Shown one piece after another: positions 1-12,758 of a stretch of 57,170 bases of DNA. A program made the position numbers and the translations under genes. The stretch comes from Adiantum capillus-veneris (lineage: Eukaryota > Streptophyta > Polypodiopsida > Polypodiales > Pteridaceae): positions 1-57,170 of the forward strand of contig JABFUD020000270.1 in the NCBI GenBank assembly GCA_014529385.2, read 5' to 3'. Below the pieces are notes generated by a model that saw nothing but the letters and a program-made list of their open reading frames with translations, did not search any database and was not told where the DNA came from. Position 1 is the stretch's first letter; every line of letters begins with the position of its first letter.

Positions 1-39
1 CTGATTGACCAAAGGTACTAAATGGTTAATGATCTTGCT

Positions 40-390
40 CAGGATACATGTGTAAAACTTTTTTACAAATAAACATTGGAAACCTTGAATTGGTTGGAAA
101 AAGGCTTAATATCTTGACTTTGGAAAAAAAAAACTTGGAACAGAAGGAGTTGGTGGCCTTTTCATCACAACTAAAACCTTTAAAAAACATATATAAAAAA
201 TATGGGGTAACTGTAAAGAAAACACTTCACAATTCAATATGAAGGATCTTATTTGGATTAGAAGGGGTGATGGCCTTCTCATCACAAATTAAACTGTTTG
301 AAAATATATGTAATTCCTCTTAAAAAAACATCTTAATACTTTACATTTGATCTGGAGGGGTAATGGCCTTCTAATCTCAAATTTGTTGTA
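40..390. repeat. Degenerate ~100-bp tandem repeat
   Basis: Three or four diverged units each carry a motif close to GGTGATGGCCTTCTCATCAC (near 150, 262 and 358), separated by AT-rich spacer. The same motif returns near 8850, 8925 and 10290, so this is a dispersed repeat family. No coding potential is seen. The family was not identified. Confidence 0.5.
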
Positions 391-759
391 ACTTCATACT
401 ATTTATGCTAAGAATGGACAACTGATAGGGTTCATTGACACTTGTAAAACGTGTTCATGGCTAACAAATCTGTTGTCTTGTTTATATGGATGCATGTGAG
501 AGTTCTATCTTTACTTAGGATCTTTTTGGCTTAGCTGATGTCCGTCACTGAGGAACCTGGCCTCCTTCACTTTAGAATCAGTTTTTCTTGACTATCTCAT
601 GTATAAAACACTAGAATGATAATTCATTCTCACTTTTATGTACAAAAATGAATCTAAGACTGAGTCATTTCTACGCTAATCTATGTCCTTTGTCTAAAGC
701 CAAATGTCTTTTTAATTGTTATGCTCTTTTGTGTATAAGTCAAAAAACAACACACACAC

Positions 760-760
<1 letters not shown>
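230..760 (+). repeat. Dispersed repeat, copy A
   Basis: About 500 bp is similar, in the same orientation and order, to 10290-10795. Shared landmarks are the 'tgatggcctt' motif, 'ctgttgtcttgttt', 'ttttggcttagct', 'aaacactagaatga', 'tatgtacaaaaat' and 'gactgagt', ending in an AAACAACACACA stretch. The copies are clearly diverged. They could be remnants of long terminal repeats or of any dispersed element; nothing between them proves a single element. Confidence 0.55.

Positions 761-806
<46 letters not shown>
749..806. repeat. (CA)n microsatellite
   Basis: An almost pure CA dinucleotide run with one CG interruption. Confidence 0.95.
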
Positions 807-811
<5 letters not shown>

Positions 812-971
812 GCATGGTAGCAAGCATAGGTGGAATGGTGTTGAAAATTTCAATATGAGCAACAAATACCAACAATAAGACTCTCCAAATGGAGAACCGA
901 TTGGATATTCTAGCAATATCATTGCAATCGCTTACAACTTAGCATGTGGCATATTAGGCCTACTATATGCG

Positions 972-1145
972 AAGGGGATGCTTACAGTTTATGCTTCACA
1001 AAAAATCATGTGGAGCCCATGTTGGAGACATAGGGATGGTTACACTTTATGCTTCACCAAATCATGTAAAGCTCATGTTGGAGGCATAGGGATGCTTACG
1101 GTTATGCTTCAAAAAATCATGTGGAGCCCATGTTGCAGGCATATG
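972..1145. repeat. Three-copy ~57-bp tandem repeat
   Basis: Three consecutive units begin near 972, 1033 and 1089. Each contains 'GGATGSTTACR', 'TATGCTTCA', 'AAATCATGT' and 'CATGTTGSAG'. Units differ by small indels and substitutions. No open frame of note. Confidence 0.75.
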
Positions 1146-1751
1146 TGTCAGTAAAATATTTACAAAGTTGTACTAAGGTGAGATGAAAGGGAGGGATTTA
1201 TCATAGATTGTGGTTAATTAAGTTGTGTAGCTTGAGCTTTACCTCCAATGCATCTTGGACTTCTTTCTGTGAGGATGCACATGCTCATATGAGCATCTAT
1301 CTCAACATCTATAATGATCACATAAGTACAAGTTTGGATGGCTATTTTGAGCAACCTTGAAGAGTGGTACAACTTTATTTCCGCCCTCTTGTGGAAAGCC
1401 AAAGAGCCACATGTGTGCACGCGTACGTGCACACACACAAAACACCATTCCTTGGCTATTGTTGCTCTCCTTCAGCAGTTACGTGAGGCTCTCACCTCCT
1501 CCTCTGGAGAGCCAAAAGAGCCCGCAACATGGCTTCCCACTTGCTACTAGGGCACCTACGCCTATGAAACATACAATAAAAAGACAAATCACGGCCTTAC
1601 AAATACCATTAGGGACAAACGTTAACCATATTTTCAAGGGATTTCAATAAAAGCGTGTTCCAAAGTCACTCTCAACTACCAAATGACGCTTGCAAGCCCT
1701 AGGGTGCCGCCACTGCACTCAATACAGTTGAGCCAAAAAAAAGACATAGGT
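1146..1751. other. No gene recognised
   Basis: Only short overlapping frames on both strands; none resembles a known domain. Confidence 0.5.
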
Positions 1752-1763
1752 TGTGTGTGTGTG

Positions 1764-1804
<41 letters not shown>

Positions 1805-1826
1805 GTGTGTGTGTGTGTGTGTGTGT
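1752..1826. repeat. (TG)n microsatellite
   Basis: TG/GT run with two TTG interruptions. It abuts the left LTR of the Gypsy-like element exactly, so the outer flank and any target duplication on this side are obscured. Confidence 0.95.
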
Positions 1827-2445
1827 AATGGAAATGGCCTATAAACATTGAGAATAGCGGAATTAAGAGAATTATAGTGAGCATTTTTGGGAGACTACTT
1901 TGAGAACATAGAGGGTGAACTTAATTAGCGGTACCAACACAACCACTATACTTGATTAACTTGGCATGAGATGGAAAGATTCATGCATCACGAGCATAAC
2001 ATAAGTATTGTAAGAGCATTAACCATCCCCGGCCTCAGTCCCAAGGCCTCAAACACCTTCAAAGGCAGAGAGAGCTAGCGGGGAATGAGGGTAGGGAAGA
2101 GGAAGAAGAACCATTCATAGGAGGAAGAAATAGTTCCTCACTTATCATCACTCTTCTTACTTAGCATAGCATAATAGCATAGTAACAAGATGGCAAGCTT
2201 AAGCATTGAAGCATGGCGCTTGGTTGGATTTGCATTCCGTAGCCAAGAGTGTTGGTGTAGGCTCTCAACTTCTCAACAAGCTTGGAGAAGGAGATGGAGC
2301 TCTTGCACTTTGCGCTTTACACAATGAGTGTGTGTGTGTGTGTGTGTGTGAGTGTGTGGGAGAGTATACCCTGCAAGCAAACCCCTAGATTCCTTGATCA
2401 ACCCTTCATTGTTGTTACAAGCTTCAAAATTATTGGACCCCTACA
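1824..2445 (-). repeat. 3' LTR of the minus-strand Gypsy element
   Basis: Matches 5224-5997 over its whole length, starting TGTAATGG and ending CCCCTACA on the plus strand. It lacks about 165 bp present at 5370-5545 in the partner and has a (TG)n run where the partner has (GA)n. Confidence 0.7.
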
Positions 2446-3050
2446 AGCTGGAGCATTTGTGAAAGCAAAAGGCATGACAAGATATTAATAAAGACCAATT
2501 GTTGTACGGAACACGATCTTTACAATATCTTCATTCACTATCCTTATTTGATGATAGTCACTTTTAAGGTCAATCCTACTGAAGTAGGTCATACCTAGTA
2601 GCTTATCAAATAGATTTTCTACCCACGGTATAGGAAATCTATTTTTGATAGTGATATGGTTTAGCAATCGATAGTCCACACACATGCGGTAAGTACCATT
2701 TGCACTAACAGGATTGGAGAACAAAAGGGAGAGGAGCTAGGCCTCACCACCCCTTTGTCTACCAATTCTTGTACTTGCCTCATGATCTCCTCTTGTTGAG
2801 CTTGGGAAACTCTACAGGGAGGCTCGTTAGGTGGTGAGCTTCCTGGTAGGAGCTCAATTTGATGGTCATCATCCCCTTGTTTTGGAGGTAATTCCATAGG
2901 GATATCATCGACAAAAACACCTTGGAATCCATTTAGAAAATTAGAAAAGTCTAACTCTTCTTGATTCCTATCATTTTCATTTGATAAAACATTAGCGTCA
3001 TTTAGAGACTCTTTGACAAAAATCATGTACATAGAAACTGAACTTTTCAT
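2446..3050 (-). pseudogene. Gypsy reverse transcriptase, N-terminal half
   Basis: Read on the minus strand, the frame from 3050 carries the linker before RT and then RT block 1 (VDKGVVRPSSSPFCSPILL). After a frameshift near 2700 it continues with the typical RT block YRMCVDYRLLNHITIKNRFP and the first catalytic block YFSRIDLKSDYHQIRI. A stop follows 'TTIGLY', and beyond it 'YLVMPFAFTNAPA' can still be read before the LTR begins. The YxDD box and all later domains are absent, so the enzyme cannot be functional. Assignment to Ty3/Gypsy rests on these block motifs. Confidence 0.85.
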
Positions 3051-3057
3051 TGACTTA

Positions 3058-3480
3058 TCAAAAGCAGGTGAATTTAGTTAGAAGTGGTATAGTACAATTA
3101 GACTCATTAGCATCTATATACATGCTCTTTTCCCTGTAGGTGAAGTAGATTCTCCTTTCAGGGAACTTCATGTTGGCAGCCACGCGATTGAGCCATGGTG
3201 CCCCTAGGATAACATCCTCATGTTGGACAGGAGAGATGAAAAAGTCTTCTTTGTTCATGACATGAAGCCTCAACTTTCCAATCAAGGGAGTAACGGAGGC
3301 TTGCTGTCCCTTGAAAGATCCATCGGCAACTACATTATCTCCCAGCTCAAAATCTTGAATGGCCAACTTCGTTGATATGAGTTGTGAGTAGAGCCAGGCT
3401 CAAGTAGGATGAAGGCATCATGCTCCCTTACCTTTCCCCAAGAATAGGAGAGAGGTGATCCTTTGTAATGAGAATTCTCT
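3058..3480 (-). pseudogene. Gypsy aspartic protease region
   Basis: A minus-strand frame contains EPGSTHN, where the catalytic motif of the family is D-[ST]-G, followed after a frameshift by a retropepsin-like segment with ILGAPWLN (flap/core strand typical of Gypsy proteases). It sits between the zinc knuckle of gag and the RT, as expected. The Glu in place of the catalytic Asp and the frameshift both indicate decay. Confidence 0.7.
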
Positions 3481-4848
3481 TTTGAAGCTTCGACAATGGA
3501 AGCTCTACGAGTCTCACTACGAACATTTCTTTTGGGGCAAGAACGATAGCCATTTCCTTGCTCCCCACACTTAAAACATTCGTGGTCCTTACAAAAAGCT
3601 TCTAGCTCTTGAAGAGAGAGTTTATTTTTACCTTTGTAAACTCCCTTCTTCTTGGACCGATTGTTGTTGTTGTTGGAATTCCCTTGGGAAGAGTTTTGGG
3701 CATTGTTCTTCCCCCTTGCATCATTTCGATCTTTGTTTTCCATGGCTTGGAATTCCTTTTAGCCCCTTGTTGGAAATTGATGCACAAAGCAACCATATGT
3801 GGTGGATCACTTTGGTCTTACAACCAGGCCGTTGGGAGTTGACATACTCGGTCATTTCTTTAGGTAATCCCACACAGAATTGTTTCTTTTGCTCAGTGAA
3901 GTCTCTCTTTTGAAAGACAATAGCCTTGAGATGTAAATCCCAAAACTTGTCCATATATTTGTGGATAGACTCGTTGAAGAGCAGCTTCAAACTCCACCAT
4001 TCGGTAAGCACTTTGTCCGCAAGGAATTGCTTCATGATGAAAACTCGTAGAGTTCTCCATGTCTTTGGGGCTTCACCGTTGCCACAAAGGCAAACCCACC
4101 ATTGACGAGCAAATTTTTGGAAGTGCATAGCTACATTACATAGCTTGGAGGACTCTGTGAAGCCTTCATCTCCAAAGGCCGCGTCAAATTTTTGGATGAA
4201 GGCCAATACTTTGTCGGTAGCACCAAAGGTGCCATCATAGGTGAGAAAAGAGATACTCTTTCCTCCCTCTTTGAACTTCTTGAGCTTTTGGGACCTTCTC
4301 CATGTTGGGTAGGATTTGTGATGTCCTCTTGTCTTGTATTCTCTAAGAGAATAGTTGTTGCTTTCATTGGAAGAGGAGGAAGGTGAAGAAGAAGGAGAAG
4401 AGGGTGACCTCTTTCTTGCGTTTTTCTTCCTTTGTTTCCTCTCTTCCCTTTCGGAGTGACGAGGAGAAGGACTATGGATTGACCGTTTCCTCTTGGGAGG
4501 AGTTGGCGACCGTCTAGACCACTATCTTCGTGGAGCCACATCTTCAAAGGAGCTTAGTGATTCACTTATTTCTCGTTCTTTGAATTCCTCTTCTCTTATG
4601 GGAGAGAGTCTTCTTCTGGGAGTCTCACCAAGAGGCCTCCTAAGCTCTCTCTCCTCTTGGAGAGGAAGGGAAATCCCATAAGCACGAAGTTGTTGAGTGA
4701 CTTCGGCTTGCAAAGCAGGGTTGTCCATAGCTTGCTGCAATCTAGTAAGAAGATAATTAACAAACATGGGGGCATAATCATTAGCACCTTCATGTGCAAA
4801 ATCAAAGTTGTCAATATTCATTCTACTCTCTTGATTATTGTCAGCCAT
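3481..4848 (-). pseudogene. Gypsy gag with CCHC zinc knuckle
   Basis: Start chosen at the ATG ending at 4848 (protein begins MADNNQES). The N-terminal part is polar. After an in-frame stop near 4522 an Arg/Ser-rich stretch follows, then a Ty3-type capsid core containing FIQKFDAAFGDEGF and RQWWVCL (about 3900-4210), and a zinc knuckle with CFKCGEQGNGYRSC (about 3540-3590; the canonical His is replaced by Tyr). At least two frame changes or stops interrupt it. Similar capsid motifs (FIQQF..AF) occur in the elements at 34300 and 55140. Confidence 0.85.
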
Positions 4849-5223
4849 GCTAATTAAACTTATGTATAAAATTACTTTGTGCTTTGGTACCCTCAAACCT
4901 TAGCCGCTACTCTTCTTTACCTTTGAAAATTAGTTCTCAAGCAGTCACACCCCTGGTTTAGACGTTGTTGATTGCAAAGACTAGTTGAGAGGGTCCAACA
5001 TTGCTCGGTTGATTATGGTTCTTGTTGAGCTTGCTAGTAGCTCAATAATGGTTAAGCCAAAGGCAAGCCCCGAGAGACTCCATTATTAATTAAGTCCTTT
5101 TCAACCAAGATATAGATCCATGTCCACTTACCCTATTTCAATGAACAGGTCCAACCTTTCATGGATAACTTAAGGACCTCTCTTCTTAAGCAAGAAAAGA
5201 GAAACCAATAGCTTTGATGCGAA
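4849..5223 (-). other. Leader between LTR and gag
   Basis: Non-coding stretch between the right LTR and the gag start. A primer-binding site matching TGGTATCAGAGC, present in other elements of this window, was looked for next to the LTR and not found. Confidence 0.5.
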
Positions 5224-5865
5224 TGTAATGGAAATGGCCTATGAAAATTGAGGATACCAAATTAAGAGAATTATAGTGAACATTTTTATGAGACTACTTT
5301 GAGAACATAGAGGGTGAAGTTAATTAGCGGTAGCAACACAACCATTATACTTAGTTAACTTGGTATGAACAATACTTTTTCAAGAGAAAGAATTGGAGAA
5401 CATGACAACAATTGAGGACCAGATTTATGTGGACCCGGTCCCCCCTCCAATAGGCTTTTGTATTATAGATTATCGCATAAAGAGACACTTGGTACAATAC
5501 AATCTTTGTGTTCCTTCTGACCTAGGTGATGCTATGAAGATGGAAATCATCATGCATCACGAGCATAACATAAACTTTGTAAAAGCATCAACCATCCTCG
5601 GCCTCAGTCCCAAGGCCTCAAATACCTTCAAAGGCGGAGAGAGCTAGCAGGGAATGAGGGTAGGGAAGAGGAAGAAGAAACATTCATAGGAGAAAGAAAT
5701 AGTTTCTCACTTATCATCACTCTTCTTGCTTAGTATAGCATAATAGCATAGTAACGAATATGGAGAAGGGATTTGCATTCCATAGCCAAGAGTGTTGGTG
5801 TAGGCTCTCAACTTCTCAACAAGCTTGGAGAAGGAGATGGAGCTCTTGCACTTTTCACTTTACAC

Positions 5866-5909
<44 letters not shown>

Positions 5910-5997
5910 GGGGAGAGTATACCCTACAAGCAAGCCCCTAGATTCCTTGGTTTACCTCTCATTGTAGCTCAATCTTCAAAATGATTGGACCCCTACA
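5224..5997 (-). repeat. 5' LTR of the minus-strand Gypsy element
   Basis: Partner of 1824-2445; TGTAATGG at one end and CCCCTACA at the other. It includes an extra segment (5370-5545) and a (GA)n run at 5869-5905. Both copies are followed by AGCT on the plus strand. Confidence 0.7.
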
Positions 5998-6619
5998 AGC
6001 TTAGACAATCACATGTAGAGTGCATATCAATCAACCATGGTAGCCTTAGGACAAGTGTCCCCATTTCCCCTTTGAGAGAGAGGACTTGATAAATGCATAA
6101 ACAATTAATTAATTAGCTAAACTATCATTGAACCCCTTGAGAGGCCAACCAATAGGCTTTAGGCACACCATGAGGGCAACATGGAGAGGAACTTAACATG
6201 TGTCCTTGCTGCTTCTTTAAACTAGGCTTGCCTTGTGTGAGGGTGTGTGTGTGTGTGTGTGAGGGTGTATGTGTGTGTGTGTGTGTGTGATAGAGAGAGA
6301 GAGAAAGAGAGAGGGTGGTGAGGGATGACAACAAGAGAGAGATAGAAATAATGTGATGTGTGTCGTGGGGAGATGTATAAAGATAAATGCACACACATAC
6401 ATATACATCTACCCACATGCACATTTATGCACACATGCGTGCACGCACACACACACACATACTCACTCACTTAAAAAAAAACCAAATGCCTAGCGAATAC
6501 TCCCCCTCCCCTCTAAAAAAAATTCTTGCATGTCGCGTGCCCCTTCCTCTTCCCTCCCCCCTCTCGCCTTGTGCACCTCCCGTCTCGCCTGTGCCTACCC
6601 CCTTGCTCCTCGTCGCTCT

Positions 6620-6711
<92 letters not shown>

Positions 6712-6813
6712 CTTGGGCACCAACCATGGTAGTACTAGATGAAGCATACCAGTAGCTGCAACCACTGCACATCACAACAGTAGGCTCTCTGTTTCCTGTG
6801 CACAAAGAACATG

Positions 6814-6851
<38 letters not shown>

Positions 6852-7555
6852 ATACACACACAGAGAGAGAGCACCTTCATCCCTACCCTCGATCTCCAAA
6901 TATATATAGAGACAAAGCATACACAAACAGAGAGAGCGCCTTCATCAGCTTGCACTTTCTTCTCAAGAAAAATGTCGGCAACTTTAACAAATTTGCACTT
7001 TTCAAACGTTTGTTTAAAATCGTTCGTGCGGGCGCGCACACACACATAGACTGGTACTGCTAGTAATGTGACTTCATCCATTTCCACACACACACACACA
7101 CACACTCACATACACACATTTGAGTTGCCTTGACCATGCCCTCACGACTCTCCCTCCAAAAATGGGAATATTTTGACCTTAAGGTACTGTTATGCTTATA
7201 TAACGTACATTGTCTGATCTTATTAGTTGCCTCTTTTGAGGTGCTCAACCACTAGCTTTGGTCAATTTATAAAATTACATCAGTAGTGGGGTTTTTTTTT
7301 TAACCTATGCATTTCTTTGGCATTTGAAACCAGGCTGCCTAGCTTGGATTGCTTACCTCCCTTATAAACATGGAGCCTAAACCTCTTGTGGGAATACTGC
7401 CTTCTTAAGGGGTGGAGCTTTTTGCCCTACATGGGACTCCATCCTTCACAAGGTGCCTGCCTTGCCACTTATTAACTCTCCATATTTGGAGGACTTTTAT
7501 GACCCATCTATAACGCAATGCACATGCATAATGACTTATCACTCCCAGTATTGTG

Positions 7556-7556
<1 letters not shown>
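5998..7556. other. Microsatellite-rich, no gene
   Basis: Contains (GT)n/(GA)n at 6239-6308, (GA)n at 6629-6709, (GA)n at 6817-6849 and (CA)n at 7086-7106. Long frames here (for example a 212-codon one on the minus strand) are translations of the dinucleotide runs and are not genes. Confidence 0.8.

Positions 7557-7651
<95 letters not shown>
7557..7651. repeat. (CT)n microsatellite
   Basis: Uninterrupted CT run of about 95 bp. Confidence 0.97.
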
Positions 7652-7653
<2 letters not shown>

Positions 7654-9079
7654 ACCTGCGGGCTCGTTAGTTATGATAGTCCGCCTCTCTCCTAACTACA
7701 TCCCTACGATGAATACATTAATGACCACCTCTTGTTTTCTCGGGCCTTGAGATTTGAGCTAGACTGAATGTGCAAATCATGTGAGAGATCTTCCAGACTT
7801 GGCATTTCTTGACACCTCCACCTATGTAGCTTTCTATATGAGGAGGTGAGGGTTTCTTTTGGCCCCTCACTTAGCCTTGTTTTTGCGTTTTGTGTGTGTA
7901 TGTGAAAGTGAGGAGAGAGGGCTCTCTTTCCGCCTGCTTACTCTCGTGCTATGGAGTTGGTTGAACATGGTGTGGCTTCTTAGGTCGATAAACTGCCAAA
8001 ATAGCTATGTTTTGCAAAATTACATTTTGGTCCTTTTTTGTACTTTGCATTGGCCCAAAAATAATGGGGCTTAATTTTGGATTGATGTACCATTGGTGAC
8101 TTTGCATAATAAATTGGTTTCTTGGCGCATGTACGGTTTCTGCATCATATTGTTCGAAACACTGGTTTTTTTAACACATACAATACAAAGTTGTTCTTTT
8201 GTATCATGTTGGACTTCATTAATGTGGTTATCTCATGGGAGTACTATGGTTTGTTCTCGTGTTACCATTTGGTAATTATGACACAAATTTTCTTCACAAC
8301 ACGTGCTTAGGTGTATAGAAGGTTGCCAGACTGTCTTTTACTGTTTAGCTGTTAATGCACAATAATCCGATTGAGCTAAAAGTTGTAAATTTCCTACAAA
8401 AATGATACTTACCATATTTTTTTGGTTAAAACAGGTTGAGCTGGTTGTAATTTGTTAATTGACCATAATTAGTGGTTCAGTACCTCAATCATTCGATTGA
8501 TCTTTATATGTTTTTTTTAACCTAGTAGGCAAAGTAGTTCTATTTTTTTTATGGTCTGGCACGACTTGGATTGTGGATACAATGGCATGTGGGTTTTGAG
8601 GCTAAACATTGGTTCTTTCTGCTCTTGGGTATAGTACACTCTGTCGCGGTGTCTTACTAGTTATAATCGTTCAAATTGAAACGTTTTTTTGGAATAAATT
8701 ATACATAATTCTCTTGGGATAATTTTTTGGTACCATTTGACTCATTCAAAGACCTATACAGTAAAAAATGTAAAGTACCTCACAAAATGATGGGTGTAAA
8801 GGACACAAAATGCTTTATGGACAAAAACTAAGAATAAGACACTTGGATCAGAAGGGTGGTGGCCTTATCTATAACCTATAATAACCTTACCTGTAACCTA
8901 TATTAATGCACTTCTATCTTAAAGGAGTGATGGCCTTTTTTTTTGTTGCAAAACTCATAGTGGTGAGTGGATTATATTAACAGATCCAAAAATTACAGAT
9001 TCTTGCCATGCTCGTGACGAGCCATGACCACTTCAATGGATACTAGATACATCGGCTGATGAGGGAGCCACCACTTGAC
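7652..9079. other. No gene recognised
   Basis: AT-rich. Two diverged copies of the 'GTGATGGCCTT' repeat motif occur near 8850 and 8925, the second followed by an oligo-T run that might mark the 3' end of the minus-strand LINE fragment next to it. Confidence 0.5.
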
Positions 9080-10190
9080 TATGGATGATCCCACACATTC
9101 ACCTTTGCACATCCATAATAGCAGCCCCAAGGGTCCCGTTCCACTCTTCTAAGTTCCTTTGCTTTCCAATGGTGATGATCGTTACCCTGCTTTCTTGGAC
9201 TATCTCCGCAAACTTAGCTACCTCTAGAGAGTTCTTTGATCGTTCCTTGTCTCCCAAATGTGTTTAAAGTAGGAATACCTCATGATTTGTGTAGCAATGA
9301 GCAATGTATGACTCTTGAACATCTTCCCTCCCAAGAAGAGATCTTTCTTGAAGAATCCTATTTCCCAGGTTTTTTGGACCCATTTGCAAATCTTGCCTGC
9401 AAGTCCACATATTGTCAGACACTCCTTGAACAGGTGGGAAAGATCTTCCCAAGCCGTTCAATATTGCGAGCATCTATCTGGGCCAATTCCCCTAGCAAGG
9501 ACCTTCAACTCCAGTTGGCATGGCTCCCCATAGCACCTTCCATAAGAAGACCTTCGTCCTATCCGGCCATTGAAGGCACCAAATGTTCTTGACGATTGTT
9601 TCCCACCTTGACTCTGGCCAATTCTTTCCCCACTATTTATTGAGCGGGGAGAACCAATCCTGTGATTTCATAAGAGCGAGATACACATTCTTTGTTTGGG
9701 GTGTTAGGAAATGTCTTCTCACAAGCTAGTGCTAATATTTCCACTCGAGCTTGGACTCACAGTCTGGCAGATACCACAAAGTGAGTTGTTCAAGGGCGGG
9801 CTCTGCTGATCAGCAATCTTTCTAGCCCATTGAGGCTAAACTCAAAATCCAATTGATGAGTTCCTTTCCAACAGCCTCTATTGTAGTCCCACAGTTGGCC
9901 TATACGCCTAATACCTTTGTTATTAACTTTCCTGGTCACTTCCCTCCAAAAAGGGGTCAAAAGGACGCTTCCAGCCTTGGAGAGCCAAGGGTACCAATGA
10001 GATATAGAGTTGTGCAAGTACCTTGACAACTCTTCCCATTCGAAAGACCCTGGTACTCTGTTGCATTTAAGATGCGTAGGTGGGAGTTCGTGCTTCTCCC
10101 CTTCCCAAGCAGAGTGAAGGTTATCAATTCTTTCATGTTACCCTTCATAGCCTTCAATGGTCCGCTGCTTAAGCTAGCTAAATGCAACTA
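9080..10190 (-). pseudogene. LINE-type RT C-terminus with zf-RVT
   Basis: Minus-strand frames from 10190 downwards carry the post-RT region of plant L1-like elements: LSKAGSVLLTPFWREV, IRRIGQLWDYN (about 9870-9990), then WPDRTKVFLWKVLWGAMPTG (about 9520-9580) and DRCSQY..AWEDLSHLFKEC (about 9400-9470), which together look like the zf-RVT zinc-finger domain that closes such proteins. The parts lie in different frames with several stops, so this is a dead 5'-truncated copy. The RT catalytic core is not present in the window. Confidence 0.75.
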
Positions 10191-10289
10191 GAAAGAGTTC
10201 TTGAATCCAGTAAAGAGATTTCTTTGAAAGAACAACACTAGAGGCACAACACCCTGGCAATTGGCAAAATGGGAGATGGTTGTGAGACC

Positions 10290-10795
10290 TGTGGAGAGTG
10301 ATGGCCTTTTTTATTACAAGTTTAAAAGTAATTTTAATGAAAATCACACCTTGTACTTTTCAAATACAAGAATAAATGATTCAGTTTGGAAAATAGTTTT
10401 TAAGTTTAAAAGGTTGTAAGATGGACATGGATAACAATTGATAAAGTCCATCGACGCATGTAAAAAGCATCCAAGGCTAACGTATCTGTTGTCTTGTTTG
10501 AATTGATTCAGGTGAGGACTGTATCCTTTCTTAGAATTTTTTTGGCTTAGCTATTGTCTGTCTCACTATTTTACCAGACTCTTGCCACTTTTGTGAAATG
10601 ATCAGCTAGTATTATCCCTTGTATATAAACACTAGAATGAGACCTCATTCTTATAGCTATGTACAAAAATAATTCAAAGACTGAGTTGTTTTTGTGCTAC
10701 CCCTTGTTACTTGTTTAAAGACAACTATCTTTTGAGCTTTCATGTTATTTTGTGTATATTTATTAATGTGAAACAACAACACACATGTCCTACAC
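10290..10795 (+). repeat. Dispersed repeat, copy B
   Basis: Diverged second copy of 230-760, same orientation. Confidence 0.55.
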
Positions 10796-11399
10796 ATAAG
10801 GCTCTCCCAATTTTGGGGGATATGGGACACTAGCTTTATATAATTGTTTGGACTATAGAGCTAAGTTGGACTCACTGTCTATAATTCTTGTTTAGGTGGG
10901 CTGGTGCTCGAGGCAATCCCTCTTAGACCATAGTTCGTGATTCTTGTGCACATCTATCATAGTCTTTTGACTTTGCCAATTTTAGGATTGCAGGTTAATC
11001 CACCTTTACTAACCTTGATTTTTATATACTCTTTCATGATCACACTTAGTTTAAAATGATTGCTCGCATGAGAGTCGTCTAGGACCCGAAGAAACATGCA
11101 AGGATTTTAGTACAAATTAGACTTTAACTTAAAAACCATCCCTAAAAAAAAAACCCATGCCCCTAGATCTAAGCCCTTTCTTGCCCGAAAGGCTAAAAGT
11201 TTTGTAATCTCCTACCCTAAATAATCTCTTTCTAGCTTATCAAAACCGTTTGTTATAGGCCTTATCACTCTCCCAAGGTCTGGAGTTAACCTCTGAACCT
11301 CTTTTTGTGGAAACTTCCCTAGTCTTGAGATGTATAAGCAACTTGGAAGCTTTGCAACTATGAATCTGTCCTAGCTTTCGATAAAAAGTATCCTATTTT
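10796..11399. other. No gene recognised
   Basis: Short frames only; nothing recognisable on either strand. Confidence 0.5.
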
Positions 11400-12379
11400 A
11401 CACATGTTGTGTTTTCATGATTGGGTCAAAATCTTGGCCACTTTAGACAAGGATAGTAAGGATGGTGTTGCTATGATCTCCCAATACATTGCCCAATTGC
11501 CTGTACTTACTTTACAATATAACTAGGATTTAGCTCAGTTTTCTTCCTTTGGGGTTGAACTGTCCAACTTTCTTAAAAAATTATGTGGTCTGAATCCAAC
11601 TTTTTTTATTACCCCCTCTACTCCTGTTATCCCACAAACTAGCAGTATCTTCTAGAAAGATAGTGCTACTTTAAAAGCTGTCAAAGAATTTCAAAACAAC
11701 ATTTGTTCCCTTAGTGACTCTAACCTATTGGAGATGGTGCCCAAAGTTTCCAAAGTCTTCCCCTTTCTGCCAGTCAGACAAATAGAAGTTGAATAATTTG
11801 GGGTTGACCATCAACTTTGGGTTCTCTCCAACAAAGCTTTTTTTGGAACCTATCCTAAGTGAAACATGGGTATATCTTGCCAACCTCCCTGCTTCCACTG
11901 TGGAGGACTGCAAAGTCAAGGTTCTAAAAGGTGGGGCAGTTCTTGGACAAAGGGGAACTCATCAAAGCGCCCTTTAGCCTCAACTTTGTTGGCCACTCCA
12001 AATGTTTGTCTAATGCCAGTCTATATATTTGTACAAAAGGGAATATGGAGGTCGCTAAAAAAATCCATTTGGAATGTTTTTCAACCTTACCTAAAATGTG
12101 CATGCAAGTTTTTGGATCTAAAGCCTCATGTGATTCCAACATTATGTGGTTTGACCATGCAATTTGGTTTATGTTCAATCACGTAGAACAACTCTTCCCA
12201 AAGAAGCCGATGGACTTTCATTTATCACTTATTTGCTCTTGGTTGGGTGGGCAAGCGAAACCACTAATTATAGCTCAAATTTCTTTGAACATGTTTTGCG
12301 GCCTAATGCTTGATATTCTTAAAGAGCTCAAATATGATGAATCAGACACTTATCTCACCACTTATGAAACACACACACA

Positions 12380-12380
<1 letters not shown>
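11400..12380 (+). pseudogene. Decayed coding stretch, unknown family
   Basis: A plus-strand reading from about 11400 is unusually open for this AT-rich region but interrupted by several stops and at least one frame change. It continues into a frame at 11931 that reads into the (CT)n run at 12382. Segments such as WVKILATLDKDSKDGVAMIS and GNMEVAKKIHLECFSTLPKM look like ordinary protein rather than repeat translation. I do not recognise the family. It could be the remains of a retroelement ORF or a host gene. Confidence 0.35.

Positions 12381-12381
<1 letters not shown>

Positions 12382-12442
<61 letters not shown>
12382..12442. repeat. (CT)n microsatellite
   Basis: Pure CT run preceded by a short (CA)n. 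Confidence 0.95.
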
Positions 12443-12444
<2 letters not shown>

Positions 12445-12624
12445 GTACGTACAAACATACTCACACAAGTGAAACTGTAGGCATCGATGCACGAGCTGCC
12501 AAATCATTAATGAGAGCTCACCATCTACCACGTGTCTCTCTTGCTCCCCCATCTCTCACCCTCGATCAAGCATTCAATTTTAGCTTCAAGCGAGTTTTGT
12601 TGGCCTTCTCACAATCGCGTTGGT

Positions 12625-12758
<134 letters not shown>

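Larger units (their letters stand above)
1824..5997 (-). mobile_element. Internally deleted Ty3/Gypsy LTR element
   Basis: Two direct repeats (1824-2445 and 5224-5997) flank a minus-strand gag-protease-RT region. The coding part stops in the RT domain at about 2446-2450, directly against the left repeat, so the rest of RT, RNase H, integrase and the polypurine tract are missing. The simplest reading is an LTR element with a large 3' internal deletion. No clear tRNA primer site lies next to the right repeat and no target duplication was found, so boundaries are less sure than for the other elements here. Confidence 0.7.

Noticed and set aside
6467-7105. Long frame rich in Ser/Leu on the minus strand (212 codons)
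   Set aside because: It is the translation of (GA)n and (GT)n microsatellites; no independent protein signal.
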